From Bemisia tabaci (Eukaryota > Arthropoda > Insecta > Hemiptera > Aleyrodidae): DNA of 64,000 nt. The stretch covers positions 43,082,369 to 43,146,368 of the forward strand of contig NC_092800.1 of assembly GCF_918797505.1 (NCBI RefSeq), written 5' to 3'. This document shows, in pieces, positions 10,891-22,353 of the stretch. Numbering within the stretch: position 1 is the stretch's first letter; every line of letters begins with the position of its first letter. Made by a program: the position numbers and the translations under genes. The notes under the pieces are model-generated. The model was not told where the DNA came from. It was given only the letters and a program-made list of their open reading frames with translations, and ran no database searches.

Positions 10891-11185
10891 CCGAAAAGAA
10901 TCGATTATTTAGCATTGGTTTTAATGGAGGAAATTTGGTGTTGCCAAATTGCTGGAACCGCTTCTAACGATTTGGCCGCGAAATTTTTGCTATCGATAGG
11001 AGGTAGTCCCTGAATGGGCCCGTTCTATTTAGATTAATTCACGGGGGTCCTAGACAACACGAAGCGCCCACTGGGGTGTACTCCTTAGTATCACTCTGTT
11101 CACCGACCCAAACGAATTTCATGCCAAAGAACCGAGTGGTGGGCGCTGCAGAGAACAATTACTCAAGCCGCAGAGCGACGCAGTA

Positions 11186-11946
11186 TACTACCGTGCTAAG
11201 GAAGAACACCGTATGAGCCATCAGACGTTGCCAAATTTCATCCGACAAATCACGAATTTCAGGAAAATCTTTTAATATTTCTCCTCCAATTTTTCACAGT
11301 ATTTCGTTTCTAGTTTGATCTAAAACCTATAGCTGAACCATAGAGATGTTGAAATGTGTAGAGATTTGTACGAATTTGAATTGTTTTTTATATAACCAGT
11401 TCTGCGAAAGAATAACGATGTGCCAATGTTTTCTCTGAAACCACTTCCATACTCAAAAAAAGTCTCAATTTTCGTGAGCTCTTCGAAATCGTGCTATAAA
11501 ACCTTCTGAAGTCGCGAAAGCTCACGATAAATTAGACTTCTTCTATGCAATAGTTACTTAAAAATGTTCCACTTTAACACTTTCGTAGGCATGCGTTATA
11601 TACAAAAATGAAAACATGTTGTATAACAAAAATTACCTTATGCTGGGAGTTTGTTTATCATTTTCCAGTGGACTTATGGTCAGGTGTGAACTTCCTCCAT
11701 TTTGCTTTATCAAAGCTTTACACGTTTTTTTGAGCTTGGAACTATCATTTAGATAAACAGTGCACTATCGTGTTTTTCTCATAATTTTTTCATAGAACAA
11801 TGGCAAAATTCGCTATCTGCTACTGGGCAAAAGTCTGCAATTTCAAGGAAAAATATTCATAACTTTCTTTGTAAATCGACATTTTATCGGTGGAAATCCG
11901 GCAACGTCTGATGGCTCATACGGCGTTCTTCCTTGGCACGGCAGTA
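11186..11946. mobile_element. MITE family C, long copy with diverged insert
   Basis: Left end TACTACCGTGCTAAGGAAG, right end TTCCTTGGCACGGCAGTA, with TGAGCCATCAGACGTTGCC mirrored at the right. At 761 bp it is three times the usual size. The interior (about 11340-11800) resembles a decayed copy of the palindrome at 12888-13480 (GAGATGTTG, GTTTTCTCTGAAA, CTCAAAAAAAG in order), suggesting a nested insertion. Confidence 0.75.
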
Positions 11947-12370
11947 CGAGCTTCCCGTTGAAGCGCAAACCTTGCCCTTGCCTCTCTACTCGACGACAGC
12001 GGGCCGCAAATCGTCACAACTACAAAGCGCTGCACATTTCCTAAACGGCCGCCGCGAAATTCCGGAATTACGCGATACGGCGCGCTTTTAATTATTGTAA
12101 TGAGTTATCGACCGAACAGGCCGCCCTGGCGCGATTCCTCCGGCGCGGACTTGTTTACACCATCCCCGCCGAGAACGGAGGCCCCTCCCCTTTCTTTTCT
12201 TCGCCTGTGCAACACAAATGTTTATTTTGGTGATTTACCGAGCCCTAAACTCCTCAAATTTGATTTACACGGACCCGGGTCCGGAGAGGGCCGAATCGCC
12301 GCCGTCAGCCAACGACCGCGGCGCTTACGTCCACGCTCGCCATTTGGCGGGAATCCCAGTCGGACCCCGG
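11947..12370. other. GC-rich patch, no supported gene
   Basis: CG-rich sequence (about 12000-12370) with a 96-codon ORF starting at 12100 that runs straight into a MITE, so it is not intact as a gene. It could be an old 5' UTR or promoter region, but no splice donor or core promoter can be argued. Confidence 0.35.
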
Positions 12371-12534
12371 CAGTGGCGTGGCGTGAATAATCGATTATCG
12401 ATATCTGGCCATTTGAAGCTATGGTAAAGAATCGATTACTAAGGTGTTCGCTGCGAACACCCTGATAATCGATCTTTTTTCATAGGTTTAAATGGCATAA
12501 CAATCGATATATCGCAATTCACGCCACGCCACTG
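12371..12534. mobile_element. hAT MITE family A, copy 3
   Basis: 164 bp. Ends CAGTGGCGTGGCGTG and CACGCCACGCCACTG, core GGTGTTCGCTGCGAACACC. Perfect target duplication GACCCCGG (12363-12370 and 12535-12542). Confidence 0.95.
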
Positions 12535-12595
12535 GACCCCGGGGCTCGGACCTCGTCTCCGCGGATTTTTTGCACACGACTCTCCGCCGCCCGCC

Positions 12596-12725
12596 AATTG
12601 GACGTAATTCTACCAAACGGAACTAAGTGCATTATGACGTGAGCCCTGTTATGCATATATTCTAATGGGTCTCAGGGCCCATGTCTTAATGCACATAGTT
12701 CCGTTTGGCAGAAATACGTCCAATT
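12596..12725. mobile_element. Foldback MITE family D, copy 2
   Basis: Ends AATTGGACGTAATTCTACC and GGCAGAAATACGTCCAATT, with arms identical in layout to 4056-4185. Confidence 0.85.
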
Positions 12726-12887
12726 TTCTCCAAGGGATGCACGCATACATGCATGCTCGCGGAACAACAATAATGAGAGCAGAAAAAACAAGCCACTCGT
12801 CATGAGTCGGTTGCCATAGGCGGAACCGAGAAGTGGTGGAGCCGGGGGGGGGGGGGCAGGGTCCCCTCTTGCAGCGGGCTGATTGTC

Positions 12888-13480
12888 GCGATGGAGATGT
12901 TGCATGTGTGAGGGATTTGCGATTTGACTACTGATTCTTATGTGAAAGTTCGAGAGAAACACGATGGTGCCACTGGTTTTCTCTGAAATCATCTTCCAAG
13001 CTCAAAAAAAGCTCTCAAGTTGAGGCCAAAATGGAGAGGATATCCCACGCTATCCTGAGAGTCCACCTCTACATCAAGATAAACTCTTCATGCAAAGATA
13101 GGGAGCAAATACATTAGCAGTGATGCCGTGTTTTCATTTTTGGACGCTGGCGCCTACAAACCTAACAGGGATACTTCACGCATTGCGCAGTGCGTGAAGT
13201 ATCCCTGTTGGGTTTGTAGGCGCCAGCGTCCCCAAATAAAGTGGCAACCCTGCTAATGTATTTGCTCCCTATCTTTGCATGGAGAGTTTGTCTTGATGTA
13301 GAGGTGGACTCTCAGGGTAGCGTGGGATATCCTCTCCATTTTGGCCTCAACTTGAGAGCTTTTTTTGAGCTTGGGAGATGATTTCAGAGAAAACCAGTGG
13401 CACCATCGTGTTTCTCGCGAACTTTTACATAAGAATCAACAGTCAAATCGCAAATCCTCACCACATGCAACATCTCCGTT
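12888..13480. repeat. Giant palindrome J (~295 bp arms)
   Basis: The left arm begins CGATGGAGATGTTGCATGTG and the right arm ends CACATGCAACATCTCCG. The arms match nearly base for base through GGATTTGCGATTTGAC, CACGATGGTGCCACTGG, AGCTCTCAAGTTGAGGCC, GTCCACCTCTACATCAAGA and GATAGGGAGCAAATACATTAGC to the hairpin at 13149-13224. ORFs on both strands here are mirror images. A transcript through it would fold into one very long stem. Confidence 0.92.
13149..13224. repeat. Core hairpin (copy in palindrome J)
   Basis: Same GGCGCCTACAAACCTAAC module as in element H, here at the exact centre of a different, larger palindrome. Confidence 0.88.
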
Positions 13481-14452
13481 GATAGACAAAGAGGACACAA
13501 GGGATATGGAGGGATCCTATTGGAGGAAACGGGTGATTGCAATGGATATAGGAGGTAGGTAATAGGTAACTAACGGCAACCCACGATAGACCCTAGTTAG
13601 TCCATCATTTACCCCTTTTGTCTATCAGAACCACCCATTTCAACCAATAGCATCGCTCCATACTCCCTATGTCTTCTGTGTCTATAGCATTGTTTATCGA
13701 TTTCGACAATCAGCCCGCTGGCCAGAATCAGAAAGAAGAAAGAGAGGAAAATGCCGGCAGGACACAACCCTCTCAGGATTGAAACAGTTGTCCTATCAGT
13801 ATGAAACATTGTAATTGTGGCTTGGAGGACAAGGCGCATAAGTGCGGTTTTTGCTATTTCGAGAAATGCGTGTTTGAAATTTCAAAATTACATGGATCCT
13901 TATGGTGGAGAGAAAGTTCAAACTGACTTTTTAATGCTTAAAAATTGTAATTTGGGAGCGAATTTTCCACGGAATGCATTAAGACTAGTTTTACTCTGAA
14001 TCATTATTATCTCAAAAACTGAACTCATGCGCCTTGTCCTCCAAGCCCTTCCATTATGATTTACTGAAATTGTCAAAGAGAGAATTTTCAGTGTTGAGGT
14101 ATTGCCATCTGTCATTTAGACAGTTAGTTGAACGTGTCCGCCTTTGTGAGGTGGTGGGTTTACCATTTATACCCTCAAACACGCTGTATATCCGCCGGGA
14201 AGACACATTGAACGATATGCGTAATGGTGTAATGTGTGAAGTATCTCTTCGATGTCGAAGGCGCTGGAAACGCTGCGCTGCGCTGCTTGCCGGCGCGCTG
14301 TTAGTTGCCCACGATAACTTGATTGATGACGTTGTTTCTCGCAGTATAATCGTGTTGTCAACTATTCGTGGAGCTCATATTGAAAATAAATATGTTTTGA
14401 CCAGAACCTTCTTACGGAACTGGAGTCAACTGAACTGGGTAAAATATTTGTC
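13481..14452. repeat. Segmental duplication, copy 1
   Basis: From the right part of MITE I through AAATATTTGTCA near 14452 this segment aligns almost base for base with 26831-27812, including unique flanks (GAGGAAAATGCCGGCAGG, ACACAACCCTCTCAGG, GCTTGCCGGCGCGCTG). By eye identity is in the mid-90s percent with a few small indels. A 152-codon + strand ORF (14034-14492) is not conserved in frame in the other copy, so I do not call it a gene. Confidence 0.85.
13819..14050. mobile_element. Foldback element K, copy 1
   Basis: GGCTTGGAGGACAAGGCGCA at the left is mirrored by TGCGCCTTGTCCTCCAAGCC at the right. The interior carries TTCAAAATTACATGGATCC and AAACTGACTTTTTAATGCTT. Other copies: 24230, 27177, 44808 and 52147. 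Confidence 0.85.
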
Positions 14453-15081
14453 ATTAGTGGGTGAAACTTTAATAATGGCCACACGGTGGTAACTGTCAGA
14501 AGTAATTGGAAACGAATAATAGAAAGCTCATTATTTCCGCTGAATATGTATGAAATACATTTATTTACCTCTGAATTATCTGTTCAACATCCAGTGCTGA
14601 CTCCAATGGCAAAGAAAGTGGAAACAATAATTTGTCTGTCAGGTGGGTACGCAGCCACAGTGCTAAAAATGGAAACATCTTATCCATATTTATATTCCTT
14701 CCTAGTCACAAAGTGCCCACCAAAGTTGTTATTGTTAATGGAAAAATGTATTTTCATTTATTTTTCAGCATCTAAAGGTCCTGGCGATGGCAATTATGCC
14801 GAAAAGCTTCGACCAAAAATTATAATCGAATAAAGCAGTTTTATGTAAGTTAATTCTTGCACGTTTTTAGCACTTTGGCTAGCATACCCACCTAACAAAT
14901 TAATTGAGTGCTACTACCAACTTGTTAAAAATTAATCATAATTTGTCGAAGAGCCTGACTTTAACGGAGAAACCAGGCCGTTTATATAGTAATTCTCAGT
15001 TTTGAAGTATCCACTTTATGAGTTTATATTTAAAGGCCAACGTGAACCTCCCTTACTTACAATGTAACTGCGTCAACCCTT
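14453..15081. other. No supported gene
   Basis: A 115-codon ORF (14486-14833) lies here without recognisable domain, signal peptide or strong splice context. Nothing further supported. Confidence 0.4.
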
Positions 15082-15304
15082 CACTGGAAAAAAAACACAT
15101 TGGATCTAGAGTGAAGACTCTTGAAAACATTGACAAGAAAAAATACTCTTAATTCAATCAGTTTTAAGCTTAAATCGAAAGGAAATCCGCTCAAATTAAG
15201 AGGCTTCGCTCTTGATTTAAGCAAAAATCCGATTGAATCAAGAGTATTTTCTCTTGTCGACGTTTTTAAGAGTCTGGAGATCCAATGTGTTTTTTTTTCC
15301 AGTG
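15082..15304. mobile_element. MITE family F, copy 2
   Basis: Ends CACTGGAAAAAAAA and TTTTTTTTCCAGTG. Internal GGATCTAGAGTG, ATTGACAAGAAAAAATACTC and AATCCGATTGAATCAAGAG match the other family F copies. Confidence 0.85.
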
Positions 15305-16908
15305 CTCCTGATGAAAGGCGCTACCTAAGGAACGTCTATGAATACGACCCCGCGGACTCTACAGCCCGGGACCTGAAATAGTTTCGTTTCACCTGAATCG
15401 GAATATCCAGCCGCGGCAAGTGGGTGCTGTCTGCGGACTTGAATAAATCCCCGACGCGCCGGAGGCTGTCGGATTTCAAGATAAAACAACCCATTTTCTA
15501 TCGATCATCACGGAAAAATCCTGAAAATCTCACGCAATTTGTCAACCCTGTCGCTGACAGACGGGCCATAAATCCACACTCGGTTCGGCTTCAAAGCAAG
15601 CGGGCTTTGCATTGCGGAGTCGTTGACACAGCTGCCTAATTCCCAGGGGAAAACATCAGGTTTCCTCGATCCACGGCGGCTCCAGCCGCAGAACTGGCAA
15701 CGTCGCGCGAACTGCGTTTTGGCACACAATTTTTTCGGGAAAAATGATTTATCACCGCTCTCGCATCATATGTTCGATGTTGTGGCCGCGCACAATCTGT
15801 TGTTCGGAGAGTGTTCGAATTTAAAATATAGTTGTAGGAAGTTGTTTTATAAATAAAAAAAACTTTATCCGCGGCGAAAAGCTCTGAATTCGCGCGCGTA
15901 AAAATATAGGCGAGGTGGCTTTCGCTCCTGCTGTACCTCGATCGGTGTCTATTTGACACAGTTTTATTGATTTTCGCGCTGTTTTCGCCGTCTTCCGGGG
16001 TTTAAATTATGAAAGCATCACCGGAGACAGGGGATTTCCGCAGCCTTCGTCATTGCTTACGTTGTTTACTCAAGGTCATACTTACGATAAACGCGCGAAA
16101 AATTGCCGGGCCTAAAAATTTAATTACCGTACTACATTGACTTCGATGCTGCTCGAAAATTTTGCGAAAATTTCTACTGTCAATTAGATGGATTTATTGG
16201 AATCGTAGTCTGACCAATTATTCGGAAAAACACGCATTTGGATGATCTTGTTGATTTTTTTTTTGTAACACAAGTAATGAGAACTTTGTGATGGAATCAT
16301 TAGAAAGTGTCAGCGATTTAGACCTTGAAAATAAGGCTACTCGTTTTTCGTCTATTTTTCCTCGTCTTTTTCTGACTTTGCCATAAATATCTGGAGCTTC
16401 TGCGCTACAAAGAAAGATAATTTTAAATTAAGTTGATCTGTTAATGAAGAAAAATCATGAATGACATCATTTGAACAAAAGCTTTTACAATAATGCACTT
16501 TGAATGTATGTTAAGCATGCATTGATCTTATTAAGCCAGACCCTAGTTTTCTCCGACACAGACAATTACGAAGAAAAAATTAAATGAAAATAATAATAAT
16601 TTGTCAATATTTTTTAAAGACAGGTCTCTTTCAGGTGCATGAAAAAAAAGTTAAATAAAAGAATAGAAAAAGCTGAAAGCGTTTCGCGTTTATTGATTTC
16701 CTTTTTTTGTACGTTGGAATGAAAGCGCAAGAAAATATATGCTATTTTTTTTTCATTTAAAAAAAAATAAATTTTTTTGACACATGTCTGCAGTATAGGA
16801 TTCACACGATTTCTTGGATCCATTTATTGTCGCTTTACCTGCACAAGTAAACTTAGTTTAACATTGTTATGGGACTCACACTGCACAGTGTCTGGTGCTT
16901 ATTGCATT

Positions 16909-16949
<41 letters not shown>

Positions 16950-18151
16950 GAGTGACAAGCTCAAAAATTGAGTTATTTTCTCTTTTTCTGCACTTTCTTC
17001 ATTGGTAGACAATTCTTTATCGATCACTTAATTATGGATGGACCGAAAATAAGCAGATAGAAAGCTTTAGGCAGAGAAAGTAAACATTTCAGAAACTTGC
17101 TCCTCGCATATAGATACTGTATTTGAAACAAATAAAAAATAAATAAATAAACAATATATCACTACCTCGTCAGTGGAGACATGATCTAGCGCTAGTGTCT
17201 GTTTTGGCGGATTTAATTTCATTAAACAAGAGTGACCTGTCCTAGCGGCTCCTTTACACCCTACGGAAAAAAGATAAAAGCGTAAATAAGAAATCAAATA
17301 AGCTGAATCAAGCGTCTAGAATTGCCTTGCGGCCTAACTTCCTTGTTTGATTACGTGATGAGAGATTTGATTTATATTTCTAATCTTGGCAAGCGACTTG
17401 TCTAGTAGGGAAATGTATAAATCGTCGCTAAACGACGAATTAAGCGACACTATTTCATGAGAAAGTCAGGTAGGGCGAGAAATGAACCGTTCAAAATGAA
17501 ATTTTTAGACTAAAACTATTTCAGAAGACTAACAGAACGCGGAAGCGTTAGGGATAAAATGGACGCTTCAGTTAGTGGCGCGGATTAAGGGTTCACCCTT
17601 CGCATAGCCTTATTTTTATGAATTATTGTGCAAATTATTAAAGTGGCATCTCCTAAGGCATCCACGCACAGAGATGGAAAGTGAAATTTTACGTTTTGAA
17701 ATTTCATAAGCCTCGAATAAATTTCACAACAGTTGAAATGTATTATTTTTTTTTAGAATTATTGATTGAACCTTTGAACGTCTGAAAGCGTTTCAGATGG
17801 TCTTTCTGTTGATGCTGCGGTGTTATGCTACTCTACTGAAGGTGCCAGACACAAAGAGGGGGCAAAAAGGGGAGTTTAGAGAGAAAAACCCCAACCTAAC
17901 CTCTAAACTAAAAGAAAACATATGCAACGCGCGAATGTTTTAGGCTTCTGGTAAAAAATTTCAAAATTTAGAATCACTGTTTCTAGGCGTTTCTAAGCCT
18001 CCTGAATGTATCCCCAGAAGTTTCAATATATTTCATGAAATTTTCCATCTCTGTTCACGCAGGATATATTTCAGGATTTTTATTTCCGGAAAAATATGGA
18101 AATTATTCTTACGCCGTGAGACTCACGGATTTTTAACAATCTCAGCGTTAA
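15305..18151. other. Long stretch without supported gene
   Basis: 15305-16120 is mixed-composition sequence with ORFs on both strands (15424-15639, 15508-15729, 15636-15959) but no domain. 16120-18151 is AT-rich with a poly-A run at 16913-16947. No MITE family recognised. It may be intergenic or intronic. Confidence 0.4.
16913..16947. repeat. Poly-A run (~35 nt)
   Basis: Uninterrupted A homopolymer. No transcript-like body or target duplication was seen on either side, so it is treated as a simple repeat. Confidence 0.9.
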
Positions 18152-18296
18152 CAGTGCGTCCAGCAAATTGGCAACATTGTTTTCCTCCATTTAAACCTAT
18201 AGAAATGTATTTCGGGTGCTCCGACAAGAATCGATTATTTAATATAGCTTTAAATGTAGGAAATCCGGTGTTGCCAAATTACTGGATCTGCTTCTG
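18152..18296. mobile_element. hAT MITE family B, copy 4 (deleted)
   Basis: CAGTGCGTCCAGCAAATTGG to CTGGATCTGCTTCTG with the family B interior, but about 18 bp shorter around the central GGGGC palindrome. No matching flanking octamers, so it is older or rearranged. Confidence 0.75.
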
Positions 18297-18355
18297 TGTC
18301 ATCATTGCCACTTGTTGAATTATTTAGGTATCGGAAGTACTTTCCCACCAGTCAA

Positions 18356-18692
18356 CACGGGAAAAATGGAACTGCTTATTTAACAATTTTGTAGTTAAAA
18401 AAAGTTTCCAACATGTTTCAATGTAGATTTTACAATAAAAAAATGCTAACCTAACCACCTCCGTGGTTGAATTGGCTTCCTACTATTGTGAAATGTACAT
18501 TTGGACGTATTTCTGTCAAACGGAGCTATGTGCATTCAGACATGAGCCCTGAGACTCATAAGACTATATGCATAACAGGACTCACGTCATAATGCACATA
18601 ATTCCGTTCGGCAGAAATTCATCCATTTGAAACATGTCGAACATATTTTTTCACAATTTAATTGTTAAATTAGCAATTCATTTTTTTCCGTG
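18356..18692. mobile_element. MITE family L, copy 1, with nested family D
   Basis: Ends CACGGGAAAAATGG and TTTTTTTCCGTG, with TTTAACAATTTTGTAGTT mirrored as AATTTAATTGTTAAATT. A family D foldback (18501-18626) interrupts TGTACATTTGAAACAT. The second copy, at 47639-48240, is also interrupted. Confidence 0.75.
18501..18626. mobile_element. Foldback MITE family D, copy 3 (nested)
   Basis: TTGGACGTATTTCTGTC to GGCAGAAATTCATCCA with TATGTGCATTCAGACATGAG arms. Inserted into family L; ATTT occurs on both sides. Confidence 0.75.
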
Positions 18693-19323
18693 AATGACGG
18701 GTTAAGGCTTGCATGACTGCTCATTGATCCAAATTCCATAGATGGGACTCCATAAGCATTGTGAAAATTGCAGAACACGTAGCTCGATCGCAAAGTTTCA
18801 AAATCTTCTCTAGTGCTCAATTTTTTCCAAAAAAAAGAAAGGAAAAAACCCATGGATATCATTCTTCGAAATCTTTACAAAACATTCTGAGGAGAACGAA
18901 GAGAAATCAGTAAAAATTCCAAGACACAAGATCCATTGGTCTCTCTTTGGTAAAAATTAAACTGTGACAAGAAATCTTCAACCTTGCAATACGTGTTTTG
19001 TGACTTCTAGCATTGATATATGTCGGTAAATTTAATGATTCTATAATTCGAATGTATTCAGAAAAATGGAGACAAGAGCCGTTAAATTGGATATTTTATT
19101 TCAAACCGTCACCCCCCCCCCCCCCCCTCTAAACAATAGTATTGATGGCTCCCATGATAATTTTAAAGTTGTTTCGTCTCTGGAGGTAGCTTAAAGTACT
19201 TAAGCAGACGTTTTTCGTCAACACTCACTTAAAGTAAACTGACTCCCAGTCTAGCCCAGTTCCGTGCCCTGCTACAGTGATGCCGGAGTTACGGTCACGA
19301 GATATTGCTATTCTTGTCGTAAT
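18693..19323. other. No supported feature
   Basis: AT-rich; poly-C run at about 19112-19127. No ORF of note. Confidence 0.45.
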
Positions 19324-20147
19324 GGGTCAATAGGTCAGTTGCGTTAGTCACAGGATCGTATTTTGATGGTTTAAGCATGTAGATTAGAAGAAAACAGAGA
19401 GATCCATTCAAACGCAAAGTGTCTACGTCCAATATAAAAAGAGATATCGCCCATCGAAAAACACGGCGTATTACGTCATCTACCGCGGTTGTTCGTACCA
19501 TGGTTTTTTCACCTTGGTTTCGCCTGTCAAGGAATATGAACATTTGCACTGGTTGTTCGACGTAAACACAGAAAAGACAAAGGTGGAAGAAACCATGGCA
19601 TGCACTCCTGTTGTAGATGATGTCATGCGCTGTGTTTTTCGATGAGCGATATCTCCGCTAATATTGGTTGTAGAATTTGACGTACCTATGTAGAGAACAT
19701 ATTGATTTTTGCTACTCTATCAGACAAACCTTCATCTGTGACATAGTATGCAACTGATACACTGAGCTTGTTAAATATTCGTATTTTGATTATTCCAGAG
19801 TATAGATCAGCAAAAAATGATGAGATCTGTCCAAACACCAAATTTCCACCCTCGATATTAATTAAGGTATTGCCCTCCAAGGAACATAGGAACAATCCGT
19901 CTGACGTCATCCATGGTGCATTACATGGTTTCCTATACTTTGGTTTCACTCACATTTTAAGTAAAGGAACCAGTGCAAATGTGTGTGCTAATAATTGATA
20001 AATTCAAGGTGGAAGAAACTATGATATGTAGACTACCACAGTGGATGACGTCATTCATATACGGTGTTTTCGAGGGGCGATAGCTCAGGGCAATTGGATA
20101 GCGCATCTAAATGCGGTTCTGTGATCTGCGAAACTGAGCCATTGTTG
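19324..20147. mobile_element. Two rearranged foldback family E copies in tandem
   Basis: GGTCAGTTGCGTTAGTCAC starts the first copy, and GCAACTGATACACTG with GATCTGTCCAAACACC starts the second near 19749. The right end is CTGTGATCTGCGAAACTGAG. Mirrored blocks include CCATGGTTTTTTCACCTTGG and CAAAGGTGGAAGAAACCATG. ORFs on both strands are arm readings. The internal boundary is approximate. Confidence 0.65.
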
Positions 20148-21119
20148 TACTTTTAAAATTAAATGTCTGCCAGCGAAACTCGGTGAAAAAATTGCGTAGA
20201 TATATTCCGGTTCGATAAGTGAAAAACATTTTCAGTTTTATTCCGTCTTTATCATTCCATTATCTTCCGGGAGGAACCCAATCAAATACCTTTATGGGCA
20301 ACCTAAGTACCATCTGCCATTCTCCGCACGTGTCCATACCAAACCAGCTGCCTGGTTTTGATATATTATTATTTGATTATAATTGAGAAACATTTTGCGT
20401 GGATTGGCATCACTGCTCGGTCATCCTAGTTCACAATAGACACGATACGGCCCATTCGGCTGCCAGCCAAGTTTCCCATGAGTTACTGTGTTATTAATTT
20501 TTAACTCATTCGCCTAATTATCATTACTCTGTTATACTTTTTTGTTCTATTTCATGGTTCATGATGTTGACAAGAAACCAGGAAGTGGAAACTTCATTCA
20601 ATACCTAAAAATATGAAAGGAATGGATTTTATTTAGTACCCTACTTGCAGATTATGGGATTAGTTAAAGAATATGACTTTAAAGGGGTTGATCCTGATCT
20701 CGTCCGACCTGAGATAACCGAGAAAAAAGCCTGGCACGGGTCGTGTGGGTCACCCTGTATGAGTTCACAAAACCTTTGGGTGCTCAGCACCTTACATGGC
20801 TCAACCTTGATTCATGATGGACGATGCATAAAATTTAAAATTCAGCAACTCGCGATATTTTGAGAAATTTTACTGTCGCAATTGCAAGGACTGGAGCACT
20901 GACAGTCGTTGAAATGACAGTCGTAAAGCTAGCCGGGCGACTTAAGAGGGAATGTCTGTTATAAATTCGCTAACAAGCAGCGAAGAGAGTTAGAACGAGG
21001 CATTAATGATGTTTCAAAGAATAACATCGAGGATAGCTGACGATCTCGCGTAGAATTCGCAAAAGTTCGAGAATGTCGATACAAGCGCTTCGTAAATTTG
21101 AACCTTTCCGATCGAGGTT
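20148..21119. other. No supported gene; weak exon candidate 20651-20863
   Basis: CCCTACTTGCAG, a plausible splice acceptor ending at 20650, precedes an ORF running 20651-20863 that begins IMGLVKEYDFKGVDPDLV. No upstream donor exon, domain or homolog could be argued, so it stays a note only. Confidence 0.2.
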
Positions 21120-21385
21120 TACTTGGATTGCATTTTGCAAAAAGGAATTAAGAGCATTTCAATGTTGCTAGGATTATACAACTTACATTATTTGCAATTC
21201 ATTTACTGAAATCATGTGAAAAAAAATTGTACAAAGACAATTTTCGTCTTAAATTTACAGTTTATTGGGAGTAAGGATAAAACTTGATTTGATGATCAAT
21301 TTATGTTTGCAAGGTAGAAAAGCTGCACAATTTTAGCAACTTTGGAATGCTCTTGGCTCCTTTTTGCAAAATGCAATCCACTTGT
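21120..21385. repeat. Foldback element (~75 bp arms)
   Basis: TGGATTGCATTTTGCAAAAA at the left is mirrored by TTTTTGCAAAATGCAATCCA at the right. Next inward, AAGAGCATTTC and GTTGCTA are mirrored by GGAATGCTCTT and TAGCAAC. Single copy in the window. Confidence 0.75.
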
Positions 21386-21488
21386 ATAAGAGTGGAACAA
21401 AATTATTAATCTGGTGTGGGGAGGGAAAGGGGTCGCGGGTGCCCATTTGGGCATAAACCGTTTCTCGTGCCTTTAACTTAAAAATATG

Positions 21489-21723
21489 ATAAAAACGCCG
21501 TTGGTATAAGTATTCGAACGTTGCCAAATTTCTTCTTAAAAAGTATTAAATTTCGAAAAAAGTTATGAATATTTTTCCTTGAAAGTTTCAAATCAAATTA
21601 CGAACAAAATCCTCTGAAAAATCGAAGGAGAAATATTCACAAATTTGCCTGAAAATTCGTGATTTTTCGAGAAATTTGACAACGCCCGATGGCTCATGCG
21701 ACATTCTTGCTTAGTATGACAGA
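21489..21723. mobile_element. MITE family C, copy with degraded ends
   Basis: CGAACGTTGCCAAATTTC, ATTTTTCCTTGAAAGTTTC and ATTTGACAACGCCCGATGG with TTAGTATGACAG at the right end. The left terminal repeat is eroded. Confidence 0.65.
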
Positions 21724-22119
21724 ACAAGCCGGTAGCGTTCAGCTTAATGACTACTCTTCAAGAATTCTATCTTAACAAGGACGGAGAGCCGTATACTGAA
21801 CTATAACCTTTTTCACTTTTCCATTTTCAAACAGGACTTGATGTACCCTTCCGAATATAATTCTTGTATAAATTTATGGTTCCGGTAAAACCAATCTAAG
21901 AAATTCAATGAAAGATACCACAAACATGATAAATCCCATTAACTATAACTACATCAAGGTAATGAGTTAAACTAGGATTTTATCTATTTCTAGAGGTCTA
22001 CAAGGCCCAGCTATAAAATTTTGGATGAAGGTAATCTAAGTCCTGATAGTGCATACCATAAGCAATGCAATCATGCCTCATCCATCGCATGCTTTTTCAT
22101 AAGCGTGCGAGGGGAAAAT

Positions 22120-22353
22120 CGCCGTATTACCATTCGAGCGGTGCCAAATGTAATTAAAATATATACGAACTTTTCAAGGAACTTTTAAAAATAGTTTGTA
22201 AAATTTGCAGAGGATTTTTGGCGCAATTTTATCTCGCAATTCCCAAGACGTCAAGAGACGTTTCCTTAGATTTCCGCAGAAATGAATGTTTAATCGGAAG
22301 AAATTTGGCGACGGTTGATTGTTCATACGGTATTCTTCCATACCATGGCGGAG
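22120..22353. mobile_element. MITE family C, diverged copy
   Basis: GCCGTATTACCATTCGAGC at the left and GTTCATACGGTATTCTTCC at the right with ATACCATGGCGGAG. The interior is poorly conserved. Confidence 0.55.

Larger units (their letters stand above)
9283..10966. mobile_element. hAT MITE family B, copy 3, split by element H
   Basis: The left part 9283-9369 starts CATTGGCGGATC; the right part 10899-10966 ends GGAACCGCTTCTA. A perfect 8-bp target duplication ACGATTTG (9275-9282 and 10967-10974) shows both pieces were one element. A 1513 bp element (9378-10890) is inserted in its centre with its own 8-bp duplication. Confidence 0.9.
12872..13720. mobile_element. MITE family I, copy 1, interrupted by palindrome J
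   Basis: Left end CAGCGGGCTGATTGTCG, right end CGACAATCAGCCCGCTG. A 593 bp palindrome (12888-13480) lies 16 bp inside the left end. The remaining internal part (TTGATAGACAAAGAGGACAC to TCTATAGCATTG) matches the intact copy at 63232-63503 and the copy at 26570-27089. Confidence 0.8.

Noticed and set aside
12100..12390. Proline/arginine-rich ORF in a GC-rich patch
   Set aside because: It runs into a hAT MITE at 12371; composition alone explains the open frame.
14034..14492. 152-codon ORF in segmental duplication copy 1
   Set aside because: Indels break the frame in copy 2 (27400-27790), and no domain is visible.
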